This document shows, one piece after another, positions 34,742 to 43,132 of a stretch of DNA of 64,000 nucleotides. Each line of letters begins with the position of its first letter. The stretch's first letter is position 1. The notes beneath the pieces were generated by a model, which had not been told where the DNA came from, made no database searches, and was given only the letters and a program-made list of their open reading frames with translations. The stretch spans positions 21,798 to 85,797 of the forward strand of contig JBOHFK010000008.1 of NCBI GenBank assembly GCA_050699635.1, written 5' to 3'. Source of the stretch: GCA-003244245 sp050699635. Its GTDB lineage: Bacteria > Actinomycetota > Actinomycetes > Mycobacteriales > Pseudonocardiaceae. A program made the translations under genes and the position numbers.

Positions 34742-34843
34742 CCCTCGTCCCTCTCTATCGCGGTGTGCATACTCCCGGGTCCGGGTCTCCCGTCCGGAGC
34801 ACCTCGGATGCTGTGTGGTGCTTTCGTCGGCGACTACGAGTCC

Positions 34844-35332
34844 TCAGGTCCCCTCCGGCTCCTCCTCGCAGCGTCGCAACGGGTGGCCTGGCAGATCGCG
34901 CAAATCGCGGATCTCCTTCTCGAAGTCCTCGATCGAGGAGAACGACCGGTACACGCTGGCGAACCGTAGGTACGCCACCTCGTCCAGATCCCGTAGCGGG
35001 CCAAGGATGGCCAACCCCACCTCCTGGCTGGGCACCTCAGCGCTGCCCAAGGACCTGATGCTCTCTTCAACCCGATGCGCAAGCTGTTGCAGCGCGTCCT
35101 CCTCCACCGGTCGTCCCTGGCAGGCCCGGCGTACCCCGCGGACCACCTTGTCGCGACTGAACGGCTCGGTGACCCCTGAGCGTTTCACCACGGCCAGTAC
35201 CAGTTCCTCCACTGTGGTGAATCGCCGACCGCATTCCGGGCACGATCGGCGCCGCCGGATCGCCTGACGATCCACCACCTCGCGGGAGTCGACGACTCGC
35301 GAATCAGAGTGCCGGCAGAACGGACAGCGCAT
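34844..35332 (-). CDS. nrdR: transcriptional repressor NrdR
   Basis: A 162-residue repressor of ribonucleotide-reductase genes. It has a zinc ribbon with Cys3, Cys6, Cys31 and Cys34 (M-R-C-P-F-C ... C-P-E-C-G-R-R-F-T-T) followed by an ATP-cone that senses ATP/dATP. ATG 35332 gives the invariant M-R-C-P-F-C start and has TGAGGAG immediately upstream. It precedes nrdJ, its likely target. Confidence 0.96.
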   Translation of the reverse strand: MRCPFCRHSDSRVVDSREVVDRQAIRRRRSCPECGRRFTTVEELVLAVVKRSGVTEPFSRDKVVRGVRRACQGRPVEEDALQQLAHRVEESIRSLGSAEVPSQEVGLAILGPLRDLDEVAYLRFASVYRSFSSIEDFEKEIRDLRDLPGHPLRRCEEEPEGT

Positions 35333-35426
35333 GCTCCTCACCCCTGCCTCTGCGTCATGCCATGCGACCAAGTCCGTCGGGTGACCAACGGCAAGACTGC
35401 CCACCCGTGACGCTCAAGCCGTGATA

Positions 35427-35472
35427 CCCAACAGATGGTCGAACAACATCTCTGTAACTACTATATGTTGGG
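35427..35472. promoter_or_regulatory. candidate operator pair upstream of nrdR
   Basis: CCCAACA at 35427-35433 and TGTTGGG at 35466-35472 form perfect 7-bp inverted arms 32 bp apart, the second next to an AT-rich CTATATG. NrdR typically binds two ~16-bp boxes a whole number of helical turns apart near its own promoter. The match to the published box is only partial, so this is a candidate. The rest of the 214-bp spacer shows nothing else. Confidence 0.4.
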
Positions 35473-35546
35473 GTACTCCCATCTGTCGAGCCGCCACAGC
35501 GAGTAGCCTCTGCCGCAATCGGCTGCCGGTCCTACGGCGGATTCGG

Positions 35547-36059
35547 CTACCGTCCGGCTGGGACCTGTAACTGCTGGTCAGGGTTTACCGCGGAGCCCAC
35601 CAGGCCGTTCAGCTGCAGAATCCGTTCCACCACCGCGCGTTGGTCGGACCGGGGCGCTACCCGGGCCGCTACATCCCACACGGTCTCGCCTGCGCCTACT
35701 CGGGCCACCGCCGTGTGGGTGGGAAGCCCTGCTTCCCTGGCCTGACCGAGGTAACTCAGGCCGCCGACCACAACCATCGTCACCATGGCGGCCGCAACCA
35801 ACCGCAATACCGGTCTAGACAGCGCCCGTCTAGACAGCGCCCGCGCCGGACGCGCCGCAGGAGCCAGCACCCGCTGGTGCGCCGGAGAGGGCGCCTGCCG
35901 CCGTCGCACGACAGGCGGCATGGGCATCGGTGGCACCGGAAGCGGCCGGAGGAGCACCGCCGACCGGACCGGCCTGGTACCCCGTGATGGGACCTGCGCG
36001 CCGCCTGCCGTCCCATCCTTCGCGACAAACCTATTGCCCAACTGTGCCGATGCCGTCAT
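35547..36059 (-). CDS. LysM-domain membrane protein, SOS-linked (ChiZ/Rv2719c-like)
   Basis: A 170-residue protein with a basic, Pro-rich cytoplasmic N-terminus, one membrane helix (L-V-A-A-A-M-V-T-M-V-V-V-G-G-L) near 87-104, and a C-terminal LysM domain (H-T-A-V-A-R-V-G-A-G-E-T-V-W-D-V-A). Its place, divergent from lexA beside nrdR, is that of M. tuberculosis Rv2719c (ChiZ), a DNA-damage-induced envelope protein affecting division. A perfect LexA box sits ~26 bp before ATG 36059. GAGGAG supports that start. A 15-bp duplication repeats R-A-L-S-R. Confidence 0.85.
   Translation of the reverse strand: MTASAQLGNRFVAKDGTAGGAQVPSRGTRPVRSAVLLRPLPVPPMPMPPVVRRRQAPSPAHQRVLAPAARPARALSRRALSRPVLRLVAAAMVTMVVVGGLSYLGQAREAGLPTHTAVARVGAGETVWDVAARVAPRSDQRAVVERILQLNGLVGSAVNPDQQLQVPAGR
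35813..35842. repeat. 15-bp tandem duplication in the LysM protein gene
   Basis: GTCTAGACAGCGCCC occurs twice head to tail (35813-35827 and 35828-35842), encoding R-A-L-S-R twice just before the membrane helix. Confidence 0.9.
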
Positions 36060-36084
36060 CGAGACTCCTCAGCTGCGAGTATCA

Positions 36085-36100
36085 TCGAACGCGGGTTCGA
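36085..36100. promoter_or_regulatory. LexA (SOS) box for the LysM-protein gene
   Basis: TCGAACGCGGGTTCGA is a perfect match to the actinobacterial SOS box TCGAAC-N4-GTTCGA. It is 25 bp upstream of the minus-strand LysM start, so LexA would repress that gene. Confidence 0.9.
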
Positions 36101-36164
36101 TCGAACTGTTGAGCGGTGTCTATCACGGTGGTCCGACAGAATCAGTGACCACACGGCGTGTTGT

Positions 36165-36180
36165 TCGAACAGATGTTTGA
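36165..36180. promoter_or_regulatory. LexA (SOS) box for lexA autoregulation
   Basis: TCGAACAGATGTTTGA matches TCGAAC-N4-GTTCGA with one mismatch. It lies 135 bp upstream of the lexA GTG, on the lexA side of the divergent region, and is the likely autoregulatory site. Confidence 0.82.
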
Positions 36181-36222
36181 TCTTTGGCCAGAGGGCGGTT
36201 AGCGTCAGCCTCGCGACGGGCC

Positions 36223-36297
36223 GGCCCAATCCGACTCGGCCCAGTTCGCTCTGGCCCAGTTCGATCTGGCCCAGTTCGATCTGGCGCAGTCCGACAG
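36223..36297 (+). repeat. five-copy 15-bp tandem repeat in the lexA leader
   Basis: Units based on GGCCCAGTTCGATCT run from 36223 to 36297: three near-perfect central copies flanked by two degenerate ones. The array lies between the lexA SOS box and the ribosome-binding site, so it would be in the 5' untranslated region. Confidence 0.9.
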
Positions 36298-36314
36298 TGA
36301 TCCAAGGAGGAACG

Positions 36315-37142
36315 GTGGGACAACAGCGAAACGACGAGCCGGAGGTGACCGGCTCCGGCGACCCGCGCCAGAATCGGAGCGACCAGGGACGAAGCGACCA
36401 GAGGCAGGGCGACCAGAGGCAGGGCGACCAGGAGCGAAGTGCGCCCGGTCTGAGCAACACCGCACAGATGCACACCTTCCCCGATCTCGAAGACGGCACC
36501 AGCGAGAGCCTCACCCCTCGCCAGCGACGGGTTCTTGAGGTGATCCGGGAGTGGGTGGAACGCTTGGGCTACCCACCGAGCGTGCGGGAAATCGGCGAAG
36601 CGGTCGGCCTCACCTCCACGTCATCGGTCGCGCACCAGCTGCGCGCGCTGGAGCGCAAGGGATACCTCCGTCGTGACCCCAACCGTCCCCGGGCAGTCGG
36701 TGTCCGGCCGGCCGACAACCCGCCGGATGCCACCGAGGAGACCCTCAACGGCGAGCCCGCCCGCCCCAGCCCCGTCTTCGTTCCGGTAGTCGGCCGGATC
36801 GCCGCCGGTGGTCCAGTGCTTGCCGAGCAGGTGATCGAGGACGTCTTCCCGCTGCCGAAAGAAATCGTTGGTGAGGGCTCGCTGTTCTTGTTGCGGGTCA
36901 CCGGTGATTCCATGATCGACGCGGCAATCACCGATGGGGACTGGGTGGTCGTGCGCCAACAGCCCAACGCCGAGAACGGTGACATCGTCGCCGCCATGAT
37001 CGACGGCGAGGCGACCGTGAAGACCTTCAAACGCCGTGATGGGCATCTCTGGTTGCTGCCACACAACGCTGCCTACGAGCCGATCCCTGGAGACGATGCA
37101 ACCGTGCTCGGCCGGGTGGTGGCAGTCCTGCGGCGGCTGTGA
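36315..37142 (+). CDS. lexA: SOS repressor LexA with extended N-terminus
   Basis: A 275-residue LexA, about 40 longer than M. tuberculosis LexA. Residues ~66-125 form the winged HTH (L-T-P-R-Q-R-R-V-L-E-V-I). The self-cleavage site is Ala164-Gly165 and the catalytic pair is Ser199 (G-D-S-M) and Lys236 (E-A-T-V-K). AAGGAGG lies just before GTG 36315. The first ~60 residues are polar and contain D-Q-x-x-x pentads from a 15-bp repeat, so the HTH is displaced from the N-terminus. Activated RecA triggers cleavage; LexA boxes lie at lexA, the LysM gene and recA. Confidence 0.94.
   Translation: MGQQRNDEPEVTGSGDPRQNRSDQGRSDQRQGDQRQGDQERSAPGLSNTAQMHTFPDLEDGTSESLTPRQRRVLEVIREWVERLGYPPSVREIGEAVGLTSTSSVAHQLRALERKGYLRRDPNRPRAVGVRPADNPPDATEETLNGEPARPSPVFVPVVGRIAAGGPVLAEQVIEDVFPLPKEIVGEGSLFLLRVTGDSMIDAAITDGDWVVVRQQPNAENGDIVAAMIDGEATVKTFKRRDGHLWLLPHNAAYEPIPGDDATVLGRVVAVLRRL
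36381..36440 (+). repeat. 15-bp in-frame tandem repeat in lexA
   Basis: Four units GACCAG(A/G)GGCAGGGC-like at 36381-36395, 36396-36410, 36411-36425 and 36426-36440 encode D-Q-G-R-S, D-Q-R-Q-G, D-Q-R-Q-G and D-Q-E-R-S. The middle two are identical. A weaker fifth unit may precede them. Confidence 0.9.
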
Positions 37143-37179
37143 ACCGCGGCTGTGAAGAATCTCAGGGCCGTTCGGGCTG

Positions 37180-38607
37180 TCAGGTCTTGACCAGGTATTC
37201 GGCCAGCGCCCCTGCGAGGTCGGCCCGCACCCGCGCGCGCAGCCGGGTGCCGTCTTCGGTGTGGTCGGTGGCCAGCATCTCGCCTTCGGCGTGTACCCGG
37301 GCGACCAGGGCGCCCTGGGTCCACGGCAGCAATGCGTCCACCTCAACCTGCGGTTGCGGCAATGCATCGGCAATCCTCTGGAGCAGGCCAGCAATACCAG
37401 CCCCGGTGTGCGCAGAGACGAACGATGCCTCGGGCAGCAGGCAGCGCAACCGCGACAGCGCGAATTCCTCGGAGGCGTCGATCTTGTTCACCACCACGAG
37501 TTCGCGCGGCATCGGCGCGTCATGCCCATCGGTGATCTCGCCGAGTACCTCGCGTACCGCCTCTACCTGCCGCTCTGGCATCGGATCAGCGCCGTCCACG
37601 ATGTGCAGCAGGAGGTCCGCGTCGGCCGTCTCCTCCAGGGTGGAGCGGAACGCCTCCACCAGCTGGTGCGGCAGGTGACGGACGAAACCGACGGTGTCGG
37701 TCAGTGTGTACTCCTGCCCATGTGGCGTGGTGGCTCGGCGGGTGGTGGGGTCCAGGGTGGCGAACAAGGCGTCCTGCACCAATACGTCGGCGCCGGTGAT
37801 CGCGTTGAGCAAGCTGGACTTACCCGCGTTGGTGTAGCCAACGATGGCCACCGTGGGTACCTCATTGGCGCGCCTGCGCCCCCGCTTCGTGTCGCGGACC
37901 GTACGCATCGCGGCGATCTCCCGGCGTAGCTTGGCCAGGCGCCGGTGGATGCGTCGCCGGTCGGTCTCCAGCTTGGTCTCACCCGGGCCGCGGGTGCCCA
38001 CCCCACCGCTGGCACCGCCGCCGGCACCGCCGGCCTGCCGGGACAGCGACTCCCCCCAGCCCCGCAGCCGCGGCAGGAAATAACTCAACTGGGCCAGCTC
38101 GACCTGCGCCTTGCCCTCCTTGGAACGGGCGTGCTGGGCGAAGATATCCAGGATCAACGCGGTCCGATCGATGACCTTGACCTTGAGTTTGGCCTCCAAC
38201 TGCCGCAACTGGCCTGGGGTGAGCTCACCGTCACAGATCACCGTGTCGGCAGCGGTGCTCAGTACCCGTTCGCGCAGCTCGATGACCTTGCCGGAGCCGA
38301 TATAGGTTGCCGGGTCGGGGCGCTCGCGGCGCTGGACGAGCGCATCGAGCACCTGTGATCCGGCAGTCTCGGCAAGGCGGGCCAGTTCGGCCAGCGATGC
38401 GTCGGCCTCGGCAGCGGAACCATCGGTCCACACTCCGACGAGGACCACGCGCTCCAGGCGCAACTGCCGGTATTCGACCTCGGTGACATCAACGAGTTCG
38501 GTGGACAGGCCCGGCACGCGACGCAACGCCGTGCGCTCCGCAAGATCCAGCTCACCTCGGGAGGTAGCGCCGGGATCACGGGACGGAAGAATCGGTGAGG
38601 TTGTCAT
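37180..38607 (-). CDS. hflX: ribosome-associated GTPase HflX
   Basis: A 475-residue GTPase. The HflX N-terminal domain has Y-I-G-S-G-K-V and the glycine-rich linker G-G-A-G-G-G-A-S-G-G-V-G-T-R-G-P-G-E-T-K-L-E-T-D. The G domain has G-Y-T-N-A-G-K-S-S (G1), D-T-V-G-F (G3) and V-N-K-I-D (G4). HflX splits stalled ribosomes. ATG 38607 follows GAGAGG. It is convergent with lexA (37 bp apart) and 64 bp downstream of dapF. Confidence 0.95.
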   Translation of the reverse strand: MTTSPILPSRDPGATSRGELDLAERTALRRVPGLSTELVDVTEVEYRQLRLERVVLVGVWTDGSAAEADASLAELARLAETAGSQVLDALVQRRERPDPATYIGSGKVIELRERVLSTAADTVICDGELTPGQLRQLEAKLKVKVIDRTALILDIFAQHARSKEGKAQVELAQLSYFLPRLRGWGESLSRQAGGAGGGASGGVGTRGPGETKLETDRRRIHRRLAKLRREIAAMRTVRDTKRGRRRANEVPTVAIVGYTNAGKSSLLNAITGADVLVQDALFATLDPTTRRATTPHGQEYTLTDTVGFVRHLPHQLVEAFRSTLEETADADLLLHIVDGADPMPERQVEAVREVLGEITDGHDAPMPRELVVVNKIDASEEFALSRLRCLLPEASFVSAHTGAGIAGLLQRIADALPQPQVEVDALLPWTQGALVARVHAEGEMLATDHTEDGTRLRARVRADLAGALAEYLVKT

Positions 38608-38671
38608 ACGCCTCTCATCGTGACACGTTCTGGCCGGCAACGACCAATGGAATTCCCGGCGACGTGCGGTG

Positions 38672-39511
38672 TCAGTGCGATGACCACCAGTCAAAGGTCA
38701 GCCTTCCCCGTGCGACGAGCACCGCCGGCCCGGTCAGTCTGCTGCCGTCCGCATCAATCGCCACATGCAGCCGACCTCCGGGAACCTCCACGTCGGCCGC
38801 ACCGGTGGTGCGGTCCCACGCGTCCAGCGCCGCGGCCAGCGCCGCCACCGTTCCGGTACCACAGGAGCGGGTCTCCCCCACGCCTCGCTCGTGCACCCGC
38901 ATGCGCAACTCCCCCGCTGGGAGCACGTTGATGAATTCGACGTTGACGCCGTGCGGAAAATTCCCGGGGTCGTGTCCTGGCGGCAGGGTGAGGTCGAGTT
39001 GCTCCACCGGCAGCTCGGTCAAGCAGGCCAGGTGCGGATTGCCGACATCAACCACGAGGCCGGTGAATGCTGTGCCCTCGACGGTCACCGTGGAGGTGCC
39101 GTTGCACCGGACTCGTCCCATCTCGACGGTCACCGTGCCGTCGGAGTTGCACCGCACTTGCCGTGGACCGGATCTGCTGCCGACCGGGAACTCGGTGGCG
39201 GCGACCAGCCCGGCCTCGGTTAGATAGCGAGCGAATACCCGTACCCCGTTGCCGCACAGCTCGGCGACCGAGCCATCGGCGTTGCGGTAGTCCATGAACC
39301 AGTCTCCTGGTGACGTCCCCGGTGGCGGGTCGGGCACCAGCGCACCGGGGATCACCCGCAACACTCCGTCAGCTCCTAGCCCTCGGTGCCGATTGCACAG
39401 CGCCCGCACCCGGGACGGGGTGAGGTCCAACGTGCCGGTGGGGTCAGGGAGCAGGACGAAGTCGTTCTCTGTTCCATGTCCCTTAACGAACTCGATACCT
39501 AGCTCCATCAT
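38672..39511 (-). CDS. dapF: diaminopimelate epimerase
   Basis: A 279-residue epimerase making meso-diaminopimelate for peptidoglycan and lysine. The two catalytic cysteines are Cys86 (A-E-L-C-G-N-G) and Cys217 (T-R-S-C-G-T-G). N-terminal F-V-K-G-H-G-T-E-N-D-F is conserved. Tandem ATG codons at 39511 and 39508 both work as starts. It ends 8 bp after the miaA stop region, in the same transcriptional direction. Confidence 0.95.
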   Translation of the reverse strand: MMELGIEFVKGHGTENDFVLLPDPTGTLDLTPSRVRALCNRHRGLGADGVLRVIPGALVPDPPPGTSPGDWFMDYRNADGSVAELCGNGVRVFARYLTEAGLVAATEFPVGSRSGPRQVRCNSDGTVTVEMGRVRCNGTSTVTVEGTAFTGLVVDVGNPHLACLTELPVEQLDLTLPPGHDPGNFPHGVNVEFINVLPAGELRMRVHERGVGETRSCGTGTVAALAAALDAWDRTTGAADVEVPGGRLHVAIDADGSRLTGPAVLVARGRLTFDWWSSH

Positions 39512-39519
39512 CAATGACT

Positions 39520-40455
39520 CTATCCGTCGGTCAGCAGGGTGAGTGCTGCGCCGAACAGGTCCGGGTGCTGGGAATCCAGCCAGCTGATCCGGCCGTCCCG
39601 CCGGAACCAGCTGCGCTGCCTGCGAATGAAGCGCCGGGTCGCCTGGGCGGTCGGACCGGCTGCGTCTGCCGGATCGGCGCCAGCCTCCAGTGCCGCGAGG
39701 ACCTGCCGGTAACCCAACGCCCGAGGGGCCGTCCGACCTTCCCGCAGACCGCGTGGCAGCAGCTCCTGCACTTCCGCGACCAGCCCGTCGGCGAACATCC
39801 GATCCACCCGCGCGTCGACCCGCGAGTCCAGGATCACCGGATCGGTGTCCAACCCGATGATCGTGGCCCGGTAGCGAGCTGGACCGGGTTGCGGCAGGGA
39901 AGCCGAGAACGGGCGTCCCGTGAGCCGGATTACTTCCAGCGCCCGCACCAGCCGGCGACCGTTGCTCGGCAGGATCCGCCCAGCCGCCGCCGGGTCGAGT
40001 TGATGCAACCGTTGATGCAACGCCGGTGCCCCCTGTTCGGCCAGATCCACCTCAAGCTGGGTCCGTACTTCAGCCTCGGTGCCCGGGAACTCCAGATCGT
40101 CAAGTACGGCTCGCACATAGAGCCCCGAACCCCCGGCGATCACCGGCACCCGGCCCGCGGCGAGCAACTCCTCCAGGATGCCGCGGGCGTCGCGCTGGTA
40201 GGCGGCCACTGAAGCGGTCTCGGTGACCTCGAGAACGTCAAGCAGATGGTGGCGCACCCCGCACCGCTGCGCGGGCGGCAGCTTGGCAGTGCCGATGTCC
40301 ATGCCCCGATACAGTTGCATCGCGTCGGCGTTGACCACCTCGCCACCCAGCCGGTGAGCCAGCTTGACCGCGAGTTCGGACTTTCCCGTGCCAGTCGGCC
40401 CGACCACGGCCAGCGCCCGCGGACCCCCGACGGGATTCGTGCCTGGATTCCTCAT
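39520..40455 (-). CDS. miaA: tRNA dimethylallyltransferase
   Basis: A 311-residue enzyme that prenylates A37 of tRNAs reading U-starting codons. P-loop G-P-T-G-T-G-K-S at 19-26, then N-A-D-A-M-Q-L-Y-R-G-M-D-I-G-T-A-K, A-G-G-S-G-L-Y and R-R-F-I-R-R-Q-R-S-W-F-R-R-D. ATG 40455 overlaps the stop of the LigB-like gene (ATGA). MiaB, the next enzyme in the same modification pathway, is at 43129-44586. Confidence 0.95.
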   Translation of the reverse strand: MRNPGTNPVGGPRALAVVGPTGTGKSELAVKLAHRLGGEVVNADAMQLYRGMDIGTAKLPPAQRCGVRHHLLDVLEVTETASVAAYQRDARGILEELLAAGRVPVIAGGSGLYVRAVLDDLEFPGTEAEVRTQLEVDLAEQGAPALHQRLHQLDPAAAGRILPSNGRRLVRALEVIRLTGRPFSASLPQPGPARYRATIIGLDTDPVILDSRVDARVDRMFADGLVAEVQELLPRGLREGRTAPRALGYRQVLAALEAGADPADAAGPTAQATRRFIRRQRSWFRRDGRISWLDSQHPDLFGAALTLLTDG

Positions 40456-41189
40456 CGGGCGTCCGGATCCACGGCATCCCACAACGCCACGTGGTATCCC
40501 ACCCCGTATGGAGCAGCCGAATAGAGCAGCTCCCCTCGGTAGGCCGGGGCCAGGGACTGGGCAGCTGCGGCCGCGACCTGCCACGCCTCCCGGCCGGCAA
40601 CCAACAGCTCGCTGGCCAATGCGGCGTCGAGGCCCAGCAACGCGGGGGGATCGGCTGCGGCCAGTGCCGCCGCCACCGTCCCGTCCAGTTCTTTGGCCCT
40701 ACTGTCGAGATATCCCGGTGCCCGAAGGGTATGCGTCGCTGCGCCGTCGCCGAGTACCAGCAGCCCCACCGGGTGGCCCTCACAGCGCAACCGCTGCGCC
40801 AACTCGGTACCGATCCGGCGGCACTGCGCGGTACTGGATCCTGGCGCCACCGGCGACACGGCCACCGTGATGTGCGCCGCGCAGACCTGCGCCCGCAGCC
40901 AGCCCGCGATCAGCAACGGCAGCGGCAGCTCGACGCGACCGGCAGACATCCCATCTGGATCAAGAGTGACCTGGACGTCTGCACCATAACCGGCAAAGGT
41001 GCCCCATCCCCCTGTCACCGGAACCGGATCGGCTACCGCGACCGCCACCCAGTGTGGGCAACGCTGCGCCAGCGCACTTACCACGGCCAGGCAGGCATTC
41101 CGCAATGGCGCGATCTCCGCAGCGGCGCCGGCAGCCACTTCCGGTACCAGGAGCGGTGGATGTGGCACCACCGCCACGCGTACGATCAC
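40452..41189 (-). CDS. class III extradiol dioxygenase (LigB)-like protein
   Basis: A 245-residue protein with A-V-V-P-H-P-P-L-L-V-P-E-V near the N-terminus (first metal His) and G-D-G-A-A-T-H in the middle. It matches the LigB-like domain protein found next to miaA in mycobacteria (Rv2728c position). Enzymatic activity is not established. ATGA overlap couples it to miaA. It diverges from the DUF349 gene. Confidence 0.85.
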   Translation of the reverse strand: MIVRVAVVPHPPLLVPEVAAGAAAEIAPLRNACLAVVSALAQRCPHWVAVAVADPVPVTGGWGTFAGYGADVQVTLDPDGMSAGRVELPLPLLIAGWLRAQVCAAHITVAVSPVAPGSSTAQCRRIGTELAQRLRCEGHPVGLLVLGDGAATHTLRAPGYLDSRAKELDGTVAAALAAADPPALLGLDAALASELLVAGREAWQVAAAAAQSLAPAYRGELLYSAAPYGVGYHVALWDAVDPDAR

Positions 41190-41354
41190 CGCTGCAGGTT
41201 AGTGCCCACTTCGCACCTGCTCTCCTGCCCGCGTGCCTGAAATGCTTCAATGCGGCCCTGGCCGGGCGTTTCGGGGCAGCCTCGTGAAGGTGCACAGCTT
41301 GTGCAGTCGGGGCGCCCGCAGGAGACGGCGGGCACGAGGTCGAGGAAGGCCGGC

Positions 41355-42650
41355 ATGACCGAGCACAGCACCACAGAGCAACAACTGGAGACCGGTTCCC
41401 CCGACGGTCCGCCACCCGGCGTCGCGCGCGCCTGCCGGGATCCGCAACAGTGGGGGCGGATAGCCCCGGACGGCACGGTGTACACCCACACCGCCGATGG
41501 CGAGCGAGCAGTCGGCTCGTGGCAGGCCGGGACAGCTGAGGAAGGTCTGGCGCACTTCGCCCGTCGTTTCGACGACCTGCTCACCGAAGCGGAGCTGCTT
41601 CATGCCCGGCTGAGCTCCGGGGTGGGCGACGCAAAGCAGGCGCTGGCCCGGGTCCGCGCCCTGCGTGATGAGCTCGCCGAACCAGCCGTCATGGGTGACC
41701 TCGCCGGTCTCACGGCGCTGCTGGACTACCTGCAGCGGCACGCCGAGGCGTCCCTCGCCGGGGCCAAAGCGGCCAGGGAACAGGCCAAGGCGCGAGCGAC
41801 CGCCCGCAAAGAAGCACTCGCCGAGGAAGCGGAGCAGATCGGCGCTGAGTCCACCCAGTGGAAAGCCGGCGGCGACCGGCTACGCACCATCCTGGAGGAG
41901 TGGAAAACGATCAAAGGTGCGGACCGGAAGGCCGACGAGGCGCTGTGGCGCCGATTCTCCAAGGCCCGGGACGCCTTCGCCAGGCGCCGCGGCGCGCATT
42001 TCGCCGAGCTCGACCGGCAGCGGATCGGAGCCCGGGCCCGTAAGGAGGAGCTGGTCGTTGAGGCTGAGAAGCTGGCCAGCTCCACTGACTGGGGTGCCAC
42101 GGCGAGTCGCTTCCGGAACCTGATGGCGGAGTGGAAGGCCGCTGGACGCGCCCCGAAAGAAGCCGACGACGCGTTGTGGCAGCGGTTCCGCACCGCCCAG
42201 GAGACCTTCTTCAGCGCGCGCTCCGCCGAGTTCTCCGGCCGGGATTCGGAGATGGACCGCAACCTGGCACAGAAGCAGGAGCTCCTCGCCGCCGCGGAAC
42301 GGATCGATCCCACCGGTGACATCGAAGCGGCCCGAGCGCAGCTGCACGGTATTCAGGAGCGTTGGGAGGCGGTCGGCAAGGTCCCGCGCGAGCGGGTCAA
42401 AGAGCTCGAAGCCCGGTTGCGGGCCGTAGAGGAGCGGGTCCGCTCGGCTGGCCATTCTCAGTGGCGGCAGGCCGACCCCGAGTCCGAAGCGCGGGTAGCG
42501 CAGTTCCGGGAGCGGGTGGAACAGTACGAGGCCCAGGCGGCCAAAGCGCGCGCTGCCGGAGACGACCGCCGGGCGAGCACCGCGCAGGCCCAGGCTGATC
42601 AGTGGCGCGAATGGTTGGCCGCGGCGGAACGAGCCGTCACCAGCCGGTGA
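41355..42650 (+). CDS. DUF349 coiled-coil protein
   Basis: A 431-residue, highly charged, mostly helical protein with repeated DUF349 units (T-I-L-E-E-W-K-T-I-K-G-A-D-R-K-A-D-E-A-L-W-type and L-M-A-E-W-K-A-A-G-R-A-P-K-E). The repeats are ~75 residues long, and the ends form coiled coils. Function unknown; located as Rv2731 is in M. tuberculosis. AGGAAGG precedes ATG 41355. Confidence 0.9.
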   Translation: MTEHSTTEQQLETGSPDGPPPGVARACRDPQQWGRIAPDGTVYTHTADGERAVGSWQAGTAEEGLAHFARRFDDLLTEAELLHARLSSGVGDAKQALARVRALRDELAEPAVMGDLAGLTALLDYLQRHAEASLAGAKAAREQAKARATARKEALAEEAEQIGAESTQWKAGGDRLRTILEEWKTIKGADRKADEALWRRFSKARDAFARRRGAHFAELDRQRIGARARKEELVVEAEKLASSTDWGATASRFRNLMAEWKAAGRAPKEADDALWQRFRTAQETFFSARSAEFSGRDSEMDRNLAQKQELLAAAERIDPTGDIEAARAQLHGIQERWEAVGKVPRERVKELEARLRAVEERVRSAGHSQWRQADPESEARVAQFRERVEQYEAQAAKARAAGDDRRASTAQAQADQWREWLAAAERAVTSR

Positions 42651-42661
42651 CGGGTAGCCGG

Positions 42662-43132
42662 CTACTGGCGGGACAGCGCGAGCCGCAGCCACTGCGCGGC
42701 CAGCACCGTCATCGCCAGCACGGCCAGTACCAGTCCGATGCCAGGGCCAGGGCCGTGTACCGTCTGCCGGGACCAGATCGCCCACACCCCGTCGAGCACG
42801 CAATAGGCGCAGCCCAGCGCGCTGGCCCAGACCAGGCCCCAGCGCCGGGTGACCAGCGCCAGCACGGACAAGCCGATCCCCAAACTCAGCGCCGCTCCCC
42901 CGAACAGCCGGGGCAGCAGCCCAACCCGGTCAGCCGGATTGGCCGTGCCGCTCAGCACATCCCAGCCACTGGCCTGACCCACCCACGGCAGCGTGACGGC
43001 CAGCAGCAGCACCATGATCGCACCGGAGATCACCACCGCGCGACCACCAGGATCAACCTGACGCAACACCGACCGCTCCACCGCGTCGATCTCGGCGCGC
43101 AGCCCAGCGATGCCATCCGGATCAGGGGTCAT
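42662..43132 (-). CDS. conserved membrane protein (Rv2732c position)
   Basis: A 156-residue protein with a charged helix (I-A-G-L-R-A-E-I-D-A-V-E) followed by four hydrophobic segments. It is the conserved but uncharacterised neighbour of miaB. ATG 43132 overlaps the miaB stop (ATGA), so it is translationally coupled. Convergent with the DUF349 gene. Confidence 0.82.
   Translation of the reverse strand: MTPDPDGIAGLRAEIDAVERSVLRQVDPGGRAVVISGAIMVLLLAVTLPWVGQASGWDVLSGTANPADRVGLLPRLFGGAALSLGIGLSVLALVTRRWGLVWASALGCAYCVLDGVWAIWSRQTVHGPGPGIGLVLAVLAMTVLAAQWLRLALSRQ

Noticed and set aside
34742..34843. Cobalamin riboswitch between nrdR and nrdJ
   Set aside because: The gap is only 102 bp, too short for the full aptamer, and no B12-box sequence is visible.
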